Source: Holosporaceae bacterium (GTDB lineage Bacteria; Pseudomonadota; Alphaproteobacteria; UBA3830). From it: DNA of 22,611 nt. A model generated the notes under the pieces. That model was not told where the DNA came from and made no database searches. It worked only from the letters and a program-made list of their open reading frames with translations. The stretch's first letter is position 1. Every line of letters starts with the position of its first letter. Shown here in pieces: positions 14,463-22,555 of the stretch. The stretch spans positions 1 to 22,611 of the forward strand of contig JAISHN010000034.1 of NCBI GenBank assembly GCA_031262635.1, in the 5' to 3' direction. Both the position numbers and the translations under genes were made by a program.

Positions 14463-14480
14463 GCGAATATCTTCGCGATC

Positions 14481-17400
14481 ATGAATAGCGTTTTGGGTTT
14501 TATTATAAAATTATTGACGAAACTTCGCGGCAGGCGTAAAGGATACGTCGCGATTCTGGTTACGGCGTCGGTTTCGATTTTGATTATGTGCGTACAATAC
14601 GTTTTAAAGTATAATCAGCTTTCTCATAATATAAAAAACGAAAGCGGAGCGATTTTTACAACTGCGCAGGCCGCGTTAGAAGCGTATATTCCAGGGAAAA
14701 CGTGGAGCGAACAGCAAGACTACGTCTATTCGGCGGCCGCTCGAGCGTTAGACGACCATTTGGAGCATATTGATTTCACGGTAAACAACGTCGGCGTAAA
14801 AAAAGGAGCGACCAACGACATTTCTTCTTACAGTCTCGCGCGAATATATAAATCTTTTTCTAGTTACGGAATAAAGAATCGCGCTTCAATCGCGTCTAGT
14901 CCTATTAGCGCCTCTACATTGATAACAAGCGACCCTCTGCTCTGCCTTCAAGATCCTTTAGACGTTTCATTCGACCCGACAAATGCAAACGTCTCATACG
15001 CTCTCTATTCCACATCCTCTGGAACGGATAGTTATAACGTCGCGCATTATACTCAAAATAATAATAAACTAACTCTAACGCTCGATACTGAAAATAAATG
15101 TATAACTTGTTCGTTTCCTTCCTTAAAAAACAAAACCGTCAAAGCGCATCCTGAAGAATGCGACGTGGACATAGTCATCGCGATACCGACAAATCACGCC
15201 GCGTGCTCTTCAGATAACAGCTCTTCTGGAACGCTGGTCGCTCCAAACGCCGACTCGCGTTCAGGAACGCCGATATGCGAAGTTGCCGGAGCTTTTCAAA
15301 AATTTCTACAAGACAACTTCCTGCATATGGTCGGAGTCGCGGTTGGAGTCGTCCCGTATTCGGCAAAGGTATCGATTCCCCCTAACAGGACGGACGATTG
15401 GACTGTCCCTATTCCGCCGATGAACGCGATTCCGTCAGATCCTTATATAAAACAAGCGGTCGCCTATGGAACTGACGGACAACAAGGAGGCGAACTAATT
15501 AGCGCGGCTACCGATATTCAATATGATTGGGGAGATACCGACGGCGACGACGGCGATACGACCGCCGATCAAAACATCGGCTATCCAATCATGCGCCGTC
15601 GGGGAGATTCGGAAACCTATAGAGGAGTTACAGTTTATAATGGAAATTGTTTGTTATCTGTTGATAATCCAACGTCTGACGATAAATTCAAATTCCAGAG
15701 AATGAACCTAAATCCGTGTTATCTCGGGCATTGCAATCTATTAGCGGGAGTATGCGAAAGGACTTGCCCAACTTATATGGCGAATCCGTACTTCATCACG
15801 GAATTAACGGACGATATTAGAAGCGTGATCTACGATTTAGGACTATTTCGACCAATAAACGACGCCGACAACAAGTCTAATTTCCTGTTTTTGCCTTTAA
15901 GCTGGGCGGCGAATCTTCTAAGCTCGTGGACGAGTCATCCGGCTGCGGCTGCAAGCGCTTCTTCAAAACTCGCTCATCCGGCTCGAACCGCTAAAAAACA
16001 GGCGGTTATCATAGTCGTCAACGCTCCCGATAATTTCGCGCCGCAGGAGCTGACCTATCTCGGATTTAACAACGATAACTCTGAAATTCCAATGTACGAA
16101 AGCGACGTGATAAACTTTGGCAACAATTATGGAGCTCCTACGAACTCCGCGACTACTTCTCCCGTAAAGAGCAGCAAAGGAACGTTGGTTTTTACTACGA
16201 CTAGCGGAACGGTCGCATATAATGCCGATAGTGAATATTATGAAACCAATGGAACCGCCGCAGTTACGGGAAAATTGACGTTTCCGCAGAAGAATTTGGT
16301 GAAGGTGGTTGTGGAGCCTAGAAGCGAGGGTTCGTGGAAAACGCTAGGGTCGAACAAAGCGAGCGACGTTGCTCCTGGATATTACGAGGAAATATGTTCT
16401 ATAGGTAGCAAACTTTACTCTATAAACCAAAGGTCTGGTCAGTTGGTAACGTTAGACACAGGCGTTAATGCTCCTACATGGACTGCGGTAGGTAATAAAG
16501 CTGACGACGTCGTCCCTTCTATTATCTGGTGTGGGATTTGTTCTATAGGCGCTGAGATATTTACCATATGCAATGGTAATGGTAATGTTGATAATAACGG
16601 ACAGTTATTAGTATTAGACACGAGCACTAGTTCTCCCGCATGGGAAATAATAAGTTTAAATAACATTAGTGATGTCGTTGAAAGAAATGACGGTTCTTAC
16701 ATAAGCATTTGTGTTGTTGATGAAACCAATTCTCTTTACGCTATAAATAAGAGCGGCGAGTTATTTGAATTCAACTTTTTTTCTAATGAATGGGCAATGA
16801 TAGCTAACGCAAATGATGCTGTTCCTGAAAATATTGGATGGGCGAAAATCTGTTCTATGGGCAACATAATGGGCGACATAATATTCTCTATAGACTTCGG
16901 CGGTAAATTAGCAATGCGACAAACAAGCTCTAATCGTCCTGGTTTGATACCAATGTATTCAGTAGCAGCAAATGGTTATTTTAATGGCATCTGTTCTATA
17001 GGTAGCAAACTTTACGCTCTAGAAGCATCCGGTGGTCAGTTGTTTACATTAGATACAAGCGTTAGCTCTTCCGCATGGAAGGCAATAGGCTCAAATAAAG
17101 CTGGTGATGTTGCTTCTGGAGTGTGGCTTTGCATTTGCTCTATAGGCGATAAATTATACTCTATAAATAGCAGTTCCGGCCAATTAGTGGAAATTTTGCC
17201 TATAGATCCCATTTCAATTCAATTCACCAACATAACCGCTTCCACAACCGGAGGAACGACGACAAGCGAGCAAACGATAACCGACAGGCGCGAGTTCTAC
17301 ATCGAACCGTCGCAAATCTCCAATACAAAAGATGCAAATGGCAATTATTTCATTACCTTCAATATGGAAAACATTCGCCTAATCTCCGCGGAAATAACTA

Positions 17401-19805
17401 ATAGGCCGTATACGACGGTAACGCCAACTGTTACGCTATCTGGGGCAGATGCTCTTGGAAAAACTAATCAAACGGCGACGATTACGACTAATGTAAAAAG
17501 ACCGCTGACTATTAAGGCGAGAACACCGTTGCTGGGAACCGTCACGTTTTACAGCGACAACAACATACAAGACCATGTTGGGACTCATAATTTAACTGAA
17601 ACGCGGACGTTTACATTTAGCGGACCGACGAAAACAATGTGGAATTGGAATCATAATTCGGTAAGCTTATACGGCAATGCAGCTACGGGCGGAGTCAATT
17701 TTGGACATAATCTTTCTATCTATAAAATGAAATATAGTTTAACTAACGCAGAAATTACTTCCGCCACTTTATCTAACCAAATTCTGCGATGCTATGCTCA
17801 TTACGGTATCAACTCGCCAAATGGAACTTTTAAAAGTCTAATACTGAACAATAGCGGACACGTCTGCGATGTAAAAAATTTAACGTCGGAGCAATATACG
17901 GACCCATGCATCTGCGGGGACTATGGCAATTACGGTGGTTCCGCCGACAAATGGCATTGGAATGAGAATAATCCTGGTCAAATTGGAGCTTATAATTTTC
18001 ACCCATCTTGTTACGGCGTTCAAAAAGTGAAATTTTTGATGACGGCGGCTGGAATAACGGAATATATGGGCGGAGAAAAAAATCTCACTATGTATACAGC
18101 AGACGGTTGGTCATCGATAGGAGAGATATTAAGCGGAAATAAATATAACGTGTTTGATTTGAGTAACAAAACATCGAGCTACGCAGACAGAGTGCAAGTA
18201 TTCACAGGAAGATTTAGCTATAAGTCGTCGGAAACTTACGATGTAAGCGGAACTAGTATTGTATTATGTGACACTATAGTTAGTTCAGACTGCAGCAACG
18301 GAGATAACGAAGTTATTATTAAGACATGCGATAATGAGCATGGAAATAAATTGAGGTTAACAAGCTCGTGTAGTTGCACTAAGAAGAGCTGTATAGTGAG
18401 TGATGAGATTAATTATGAGGGGGAACCCGCAACGGGTTGGCAAATAAAACATATTGATTATAATTCATCTCTCCAGGCCTTTAAAGCTACCTTCGAAAGA
18501 TATTCTAGAACTTGTACGAAATTATATGATAAATCTGGAGCTCTGATCTCTAATGATTGTCCTTCCGATGCAACGCTCAATTCTACAAACAAATCGCCTT
18601 ACCGTTATCAGCTAAATAATTTCTTTTTTATCAATACAGAAAACAAAACCTACGCTTCTTCATATACAAAAGACGATATAATCGCCAATAAAGGCATCGG
18701 AACTTTAAACGATAAGGGAGACGACGCTACTTGGCTTTGCTTTTGCGGCGACGGACAGTTGGCGGTAACTGTACAACCCAATATTACTTCTGGAAACATT
18801 GCTTATAAAAACGCATCCGACAATGATAACTCAATTAGCGTAACTAACGAGAATTATCAAACGTTTACAATATCTCCCGAAACCCATAAATACGAGCTTC
18901 AAAGCGATGGAACGTACAAAATAAATCTAACGCTAACGAACGTTAAAATATCCGATCCGCAGATGGTTAACTCGGACGTTGTTTTCGAATACTCAAAACC
19001 TAGTCTTCCCAATTGCTCGCGGGTAGTGGATTTTTCGAAAAATTATATTACTTCTTCTACTTCTGCTGATTCTTATTATGATCTCATGAACTACAATATG
19101 ATGTATTATGACGACGTTGCTGGATATTGGAAAACAGATACTGGTAGACTAGTAGCTGGTATGACTAGTTATGGCAATCCTTATTGCGAATTCAGAACCA
19201 ATCAAATAGCTGGAGACTTCTTTTGTATCCTAGAAGATATAGGAACCATCGCTCCGCAACTCAGGCTTTTTGATCAGTCGGGGGCAGATACGTACTTAGA
19301 CTTAAAATGTAAGATATATAATTTTACTGGAACTCATAGAATATTTCAGAATTACTCAAACATTAGAAATTCAGATATAGCCAGTTTTGATTTTACAAAC
19401 GCCGCGTCGGGCGGAAACGCTCAATTCATTTTCGGCGGATTTACCATTCCAGCTAATTATGCTCTTGTTAATAATGGACGTCAGGTTCTAACGACGACTG
19501 GAGATATTTCTCCAGCTTATACCGAACCAAACCAAGCTCTAGCCAGCGCTGCGACCGATGCTTATGATGAGCTGAAAGAGTTATCCACTGGAAAAGCAAA
19601 ACCTAGAACTTATATAATCAAGTACAGAATGGGTTCGACCGCAACGTCGTTAGACGGTTTAGCGCAATGTTTGAACGCGACAGACGCCGGCTGCGCGAAA
19701 ATATATAACGCAACCTCAAAAGACGATCTGGTAAATAAGCTGCATGAAATAGCTCAAGATATAAAACAATTCGCCGGCGTTAAAGAAAGCCGCGTAGAAG
19801 AGTGA
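14481..19805 (+). CDS. giant TadG-like envelope protein with embedded propeller repeats
   Basis: The 1774-residue product opens like TadE/TadG pseudopilin-related proteins: a basic stretch, then one membrane helix (GYVAILVTASVSILIMCVQYVL, about 22-43). Next comes a sequence resembling the first strand of a von Willebrand A domain (ECDVDIVIAIPTN, near 229) and MVGVAVGVVPYSAKVSIPP (near 283), as in TadG. The C-terminus (PRTYIIKYRMG near 1708, then LDGLAQCLNATDAGCAKIYNATSKDDL and a final helix) again looks like the end of a TadG VWA domain. So about 1400 residues seem inserted in the usual 400-600-residue frame. The insert has a Cys-rich patch near 412, six propeller-like repeats (about 615-907), repeated beta domains and another Cys-rich patch near 1285-1310. 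The metal-binding DxSxS motif is absent. No other tad gene is nearby. A surface adhesin role is inference. Confidence 0.7.
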   Translation: MNSVLGFIIKLLTKLRGRRKGYVAILVTASVSILIMCVQYVLKYNQLSHNIKNESGAIFTTAQAALEAYIPGKTWSEQQDYVYSAAARALDDHLEHIDFTVNNVGVKKGATNDISSYSLARIYKSFSSYGIKNRASIASSPISASTLITSDPLLCLQDPLDVSFDPTNANVSYALYSTSSGTDSYNVAHYTQNNNKLTLTLDTENKCITCSFPSLKNKTVKAHPEECDVDIVIAIPTNHAACSSDNSSSGTLVAPNADSRSGTPICEVAGAFQKFLQDNFLHMVGVAVGVVPYSAKVSIPPNRTDDWTVPIPPMNAIPSDPYIKQAVAYGTDGQQGGELISAATDIQYDWGDTDGDDGDTTADQNIGYPIMRRRGDSETYRGVTVYNGNCLLSVDNPTSDDKFKFQRMNLNPCYLGHCNLLAGVCERTCPTYMANPYFITELTDDIRSVIYDLGLFRPINDADNKSNFLFLPLSWAANLLSSWTSHPAAAASASSKLAHPARTAKKQAVIIVVNAPDNFAPQELTYLGFNNDNSEIPMYESDVINFGNNYGAPTNSATTSPVKSSKGTLVFTTTSGTVAYNADSEYYETNGTAAVTGKLTFPQKNLVKVVVEPRSEGSWKTLGSNKASDVAPGYYEEICSIGSKLYSINQRSGQLVTLDTGVNAPTWTAVGNKADDVVPSIIWCGICSIGAEIFTICNGNGNVDNNGQLLVLDTSTSSPAWEIISLNNISDVVERNDGSYISICVVDETNSLYAINKSGELFEFNFFSNEWAMIANANDAVPENIGWAKICSMGNIMGDIIFSIDFGGKLAMRQTSSNRPGLIPMYSVAANGYFNGICSIGSKLYALEASGGQLFTLDTSVSSSAWKAIGSNKAGDVASGVWLCICSIGDKLYSINSSSGQLVEILPIDPISIQFTNITASTTGGTTTSEQTITDRREFYIEPSQISNTKDANGNYFITFNMENIRLISAEITNRPYTTVTPTVTLSGADALGKTNQTATITTNVKRPLTIKARTPLLGTVTFYSDNNIQDHVGTHNLTETRTFTFSGPTKTMWNWNHNSVSLYGNAATGGVNFGHNLSIYKMKYSLTNAEITSATLSNQILRCYAHYGINSPNGTFKSLILNNSGHVCDVKNLTSEQYTDPCICGDYGNYGGSADKWHWNENNPGQIGAYNFHPSCYGVQKVKFLMTAAGITEYMGGEKNLTMYTADGWSSIGEILSGNKYNVFDLSNKTSSYADRVQVFTGRFSYKSSETYDVSGTSIVLCDTIVSSDCSNGDNEVIIKTCDNEHGNKLRLTSSCSCTKKSCIVSDEINYEGEPATGWQIKHIDYNSSLQAFKATFERYSRTCTKLYDKSGALISNDCPSDATLNSTNKSPYRYQLNNFFFINTENKTYASSYTKDDIIANKGIGTLNDKGDDATWLCFCGDGQLAVTVQPNITSGNIAYKNASDNDNSISVTNENYQTFTISPETHKYELQSDGTYKINLTLTNVKISDPQMVNSDVVFEYSKPSLPNCSRVVDFSKNYITSSTSADSYYDLMNYNMMYYDDVAGYWKTDTGRLVAGMTSYGNPYCEFRTNQIAGDFFCILEDIGTIAPQLRLFDQSGADTYLDLKCKIYNFTGTHRIFQNYSNIRNSDIASFDFTNAASGGNAQFIFGGFTIPANYALVNNGRQVLTTTGDISPAYTEPNQALASAATDAYDELKELSTGKAKPRTYIIKYRMGSTATSLDGLAQCLNATDAGCAKIYNATSKDDLVNKLHEIAQDIKQFAGVKESRVEE
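16330..17200 (+). repeat. six tandem tectonin/kelch-like blades within the TadG-like gene
   Basis: Six units of about 40-55 residues recur, each with W-x-x-(I/V)-(G/x)...A-x-D-V near the start and ICSIG-x-(K/E)-(L/I)-(Y/F)-(S/A)-I...G-(Q/E)-L later. Examples are TLGSNKASDV / ICSIGSKLYSI in the first and AIGSNKAGDV / ICSIGDKLYSI in the sixth. Blades 1 and 5 share a perfect 24-nt DNA match (16395-16418 and 16992-17015), in frame 199 codons apart. The stretch reads AT-richer, with more GTT/GCT codons, than the flanks. Confidence 0.7.
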
Positions 19806-19832
19806 AAATTTTCCTTACGTTATAATGGACTA

Positions 19833-20079
19833 GGCTGTGTTAGGAAAAATTTTGTTCGTCGTCCCTTTCCGTCATTCTGAGCGTAGCGAAGAATCCAGAC
19901 GGCGAGTACGCCGGAAAAGCGTATGGATCCTTCGTCGGGCAAGCCCTCCTCTAGGATGACGAAAGGGGGGAAGGATGACGGAGAAGGAAGAAGCTTCGCG
20001 CGCCTAGCAACGACTTATTGCGGAGCGTAAACCTCTTGTTTCAACAAAAATAGCCTTTCACATTTTTCCTAACGGAACC
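19833..20079. mobile_element. MITE-like element with IS630-type target features
   Basis: Imperfect terminal inverted repeats GGCTGTGTTAGGAAAAAT (19833-19850) and, read from the other end, GGTTCCGTTAGGAAAAAT (20079-20062) match at 15 of 18 positions. TA flanks each end (19831-19832, 20080-20081) within C-TA ... TA-G, which restores CTAG on precise removal. IS630 elements target TA within CTAG. The 247-bp interior has no transposase and holds the palindromic repeat at 19864-19966. Confidence 0.6.
19864..19966. repeat. palindromic intergenic element, CGTCATCCT type, nested copy
   Basis: Inverted ends CCTTTCCGTCATTCT / AGGATGACGAAAGG (one gap, one mismatch) enclose a GAGCGTAGCGAAGAATCC left arm and a GGATCCTTCGTCGGGC right arm. 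A stray half end AAGGATGACGG follows at 19971-19981. It lies wholly inside the MITE-like element. Confidence 0.65.
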
Positions 20080-20094
20080 TAGATTATGAAAATT

Positions 20095-20562
20095 TTACTT
20101 TTTTCCGCTTTCCTTATTCTTGTCGTTCGAAAATACGAATTTACCGATTAGCGATTCTAGATTAATCGGCCCCGACGTGTTTTCGATCTCGTCGTTTTCT
20201 TTCAAAAATTCCGTCTCGCCGCCGGGCGTTAGAGAAAGATACTTTCCTCCGAATAATCCGTCGCTGGCGACGCTGGCGCTAGAGTCTTTCGGAAGTTTTA
20301 GGTTTTTAGAGACATAAAATTTTACGACGGCAAAAAACGATTCAGGCTCGACGCTTACGCTTATGATTTTTCCAACCTTCACGCCGCTGATTTTTACGTC
20401 TACGCCTTCGGACAATCCGTCGGCTTTATCGAATCTCGCAATGAGCTCATATCCGTCCGCGCCCTGCCATCCCGACCTTTTGTAAACGTAATCGAAGAAG
20501 AAAATCGCGACCGCTAGAACAAAAACGCCGACGATCGTCTCAAACGCGCGTCCTTTTTCCAT
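20095..20562 (-). CDS. mlaD: MlaD/MCE-domain lipid transport protein
   Basis: MlaD is the substrate-binding MCE subunit of the inner-membrane Mla system, which moves phospholipids between the two membranes. The 155-residue product has an N-terminal membrane anchor (VGVFVLAVAIFFFDYVY, about 11-27) and one MCE domain: YELIARFDKADGLSEGVDVKISGVKVGKI (about 38-66), then SVEPESFFAVVKFYVSKN and FGGKYLSLTPGG. Length fits single-MCE MlaD. GAGAGG precedes the ATG and overlaps the phaB stop region, 9 bp downstream of phaB, so both genes share a transcript. The usual partners mlaE, mlaF, mlaB and mlaC are not adjacent. Confidence 0.9.
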   Translation of the reverse strand: MEKGRAFETIVGVFVLAVAIFFFDYVYKRSGWQGADGYELIARFDKADGLSEGVDVKISGVKVGKIISVSVEPESFFAVVKFYVSKNLKLPKDSSASVASDGLFGGKYLSLTPGGETEFLKENDEIENTSGPINLESLIGKFVFSNDKNKESGKK

Positions 20563-20571
20563 ATAAACCTC

Positions 20572-21297
20572 TCATTGTAAATACTGTCCGCCGTTTATAT
20601 TTAGCGCAGCTCCGGTTATAAAGGAAGATTTTTCGTCGGCTAAGAAAAGAACGGCGTTCGCGATTTCGTCGACGCGTCCGAATCTTCCGACTGGAATGCC
20701 TGCTCTGATTTGCTCTTTTATGTCGTCGCGGATAGCTTCCGTCATCTCGGTGGATATGTACCCGGGAGCGATTGAGTTTACCGTGATTCCCTTGGACGCG
20801 GACTCCAAAGCGAGCGATTTTGTAAATCCGATGATTCCGGCTTTCGCGGCGGCGTAGTTGGATTGTCCGACCTGTCCTTTTAGCCCGTTAACGGAGCTTA
20901 CGTTTATAATTCTGCCGAATTTTTTGTCTCGCATGCTTGGGATTATTACTCGACACATGTTGAAAACGGAGTTTAGGTTGACGCTTATAACCTTCGTCCA
21001 ATCTTCGGGAGCCATTTTATGCAGCATAGAGTCTCTGGTTACGCCGGCGTTATTGACCAAAACGTCGATCGTTCCGCCAAGCGTTTCGCAGACTTCCGCG
21101 ATTCCTTTTTCGCAAGATTCATAAATCGAAACGTCCCAGCAAAAAACCGGAATTCCCGTTTCTTCATGAAACTTTTTCGCAGTTTCCGCTCCGCCGTTGT
21201 AATTTGCCGCAACCGAATATCCGGCTTCGTTTAACGCTTTGGAAATCCCCGCTCCGATTCCTCTTGTTCCGCCCGTGACTAGAGCTGTCTTTTTCAC
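20572..21297 (-). CDS. phaB: acetoacetyl-CoA reductase (PhaB-type short-chain dehydrogenase)
   Basis: The 241-residue short-chain dehydrogenase has the NADP-binding TGGTRGIG (8-15), NNAG (82-85), the catalytic serine region SS (134-135), and YAAAK with Y148 and K152. It closely resembles FabG, but the segment SSVNGLKGQVGQSNY and the tail TGAALNINGGQYL match PhaB/PhbB, which reduces acetoacetyl-CoA to (R)-3-hydroxybutyryl-CoA for polyhydroxybutyrate. A FabG function in fatty acid synthesis remains the main alternative. The start is GTG (21297), with AAGGAGG 4 nt upstream. It leads the phaB-mlaD unit and is divergent from holB, with 114 bp between. Confidence 0.87.
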   Translation of the reverse strand: MKKTALVTGGTRGIGAGISKALNEAGYSVAANYNGGAETAKKFHEETGIPVFCWDVSIYESCEKGIAEVCETLGGTIDVLVNNAGVTRDSMLHKMAPEDWTKVISVNLNSVFNMCRVIIPSMRDKKFGRIINVSSVNGLKGQVGQSNYAAAKAGIIGFTKSLALESASKGITVNSIAPGYISTEMTEAIRDDIKEQIRAGIPVGRFGRVDEIANAVLFLADEKSSFITGAALNINGGQYLQ

Positions 21298-21411
21298 AAC
21301 GCCTCCTTGTAACGACGGCGAACAAAAAAACTAACCTATTGCCGTCAATCGGGATCGATAATATCATTCGCCTATTGTAAGGCCAATAATAAAACGCAAT
21401 TTTAGAAAAAT

Positions 21412-22380
21412 ATGAATCGTATTTTAGGACATGAGAAAGAAGAAGCCGAGCTTGCGGGAGCGTTGCGTTCGGGCAGAATATTCCCGACGTGGATTTTTCA
21501 CGGACTCTTTGGAGTTGGAAAAGCGGGAATAGCTTTTAAATTCGCTAAATGTCTTTTAGCCGACGTTATTCCCGAGAGAAACGCGCTAGACGTAGACGAA
21601 GGAAATCCGATACATAAATTAGTCGATTTGCGAACTCATCCAGATTTTTTTATATTAGAACAGACCGAAGAATCGGTTTCTATAGACGAAGTAAGAAAAC
21701 TGCTTCTCAAAGTTCAAAAAACTCCGGCTTTATCAAAGCGAAGAGTCGTGATACTTGAAAATGCTTCAAGCCTGAATAAAAACATATACAATTCGTTGTT
21801 AAAAATGCTCGAAGAGCCGCCTAAGGACACGGTCGTCGTTATGATTTGCTCCAACGCCGGCATGATTCCTCAGACGTTGCTCTCGAGATCGGCTAAACTA
21901 TATTTCCGCCCTTTGGAAGAGTCGACGGTCAAACGCGTTCTGGACGATATGGGCGTAAAAAACTCCGAAAAACTCGCTCGGCTATCGGAAGGCTCTGTCG
22001 GATACGCTTTGCGTTTAAGCGAAAACAACGGAATCGAGATTTATGAAAACATACTGCGAGGATTCGCTAGCGACAGTTGGCCAAAAGCCTTAAAATGGAT
22101 CGTCGACAACAAAATATGCGAACGTTTTGAGATAGTTAAAACGAGTTTCCTTAGAATATTGAAAATATACGTCGACATATTAAACGGCGTTGCGAGCGAC
22201 GGATTCGACGACGAAGCGAAAATCCTCTCGCCGATCGCCGCGAGTAAAAATCCAAAAGATCGCGAGATAAAAAAAGTTCAAGAGATTATTTACGGCGTAA
22301 ATATATGCGAACCCGCGCTTCTCGATAAAACCGCCGCCGTCGCGAACGCGTTCGAGAGATTTTTCACAGAAACAGCCTGA
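21412..22380 (+). CDS. holB: DNA polymerase III subunit delta prime
   Basis: Delta prime is a non-hydrolysing member of the AAA+ clamp loader. The 322-residue product begins ILGHEKEEAELAGAL. It has a P-loop-like GLFGVGKAG (31-39) lacking the usual Thr/Ser after lysine, as expected for an inert ATP site. SIDEVRKLL, RVVILENASSLNKNIYNSLLKMLEEPP (about 105-131) and the SRS arginine-finger motif in QTLLSRSAKL follow. The four cysteines of the zinc module found in E. coli delta prime are missing between residues 47 and 75, a common condition in alphaproteobacteria. The C-terminal collar domain is divergent. No Shine-Dalgarno sequence is seen before the ATG. Its common alphaproteobacterial neighbour tmk is not adjacent. 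Confidence 0.88.
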   Translation: MNRILGHEKEEAELAGALRSGRIFPTWIFHGLFGVGKAGIAFKFAKCLLADVIPERNALDVDEGNPIHKLVDLRTHPDFFILEQTEESVSIDEVRKLLLKVQKTPALSKRRVVILENASSLNKNIYNSLLKMLEEPPKDTVVVMICSNAGMIPQTLLSRSAKLYFRPLEESTVKRVLDDMGVKNSEKLARLSEGSVGYALRLSENNGIEIYENILRGFASDSWPKALKWIVDNKICERFEIVKTSFLRILKIYVDILNGVASDGFDDEAKILSPIAASKNPKDREIKKVQEIIYGVNICEPALLDKTAAVANAFERFFTETA

Positions 22381-22458
22381 CTAGCGAAGTTCTAAACTCG
22401 CCTAAAGGATTAGAAACCGCATTCTGGTTAAATGGAACTATGAATTACTAGCTTGTTG

Positions 22459-22502
22459 TAGTCGACTTTCTTTTTTTACGTCATTGCTGTAAAAGTCAAC
22501 TA
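22459..22502. repeat. imperfect inverted repeat between holB and the next gene
   Basis: TAGTCGACTTT (22459-22469) and AAAGTCAACTA (22492-22502) pair at 10 of 11 positions around a 22-nt loop containing a T-run. It could be a weak terminator for holB or an operator for the following gene. Confidence 0.35.
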
Positions 22503-22555
22503 ATTCGATACATTTTTGGTTAAGTTAAGCTAACTAAGAATGGAGGGAATAGACG

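Larger units (their letters stand above)
14158..14480. other. 323-bp divergent spacer with repeat remnants
   Basis: The spacer separates atpD (minus) from the TadG-like gene (plus). Its right two thirds hold remnants of the CGTCATCCT repeat family (14330-14434). A 67-codon open frame at 14219-14422 runs through the repeat and is not supported. A clean atpD promoter is not evident; TAGAAT on the minus strand near 14196-14201 is the best -10 candidate. Confidence 0.5.

Noticed and set aside
14461..14484. Seven-codon leader peptide overlapping the TadG-like start
   Set aside because: It has no ribosome binding site and could arise by chance; noted only in the promoter entry.
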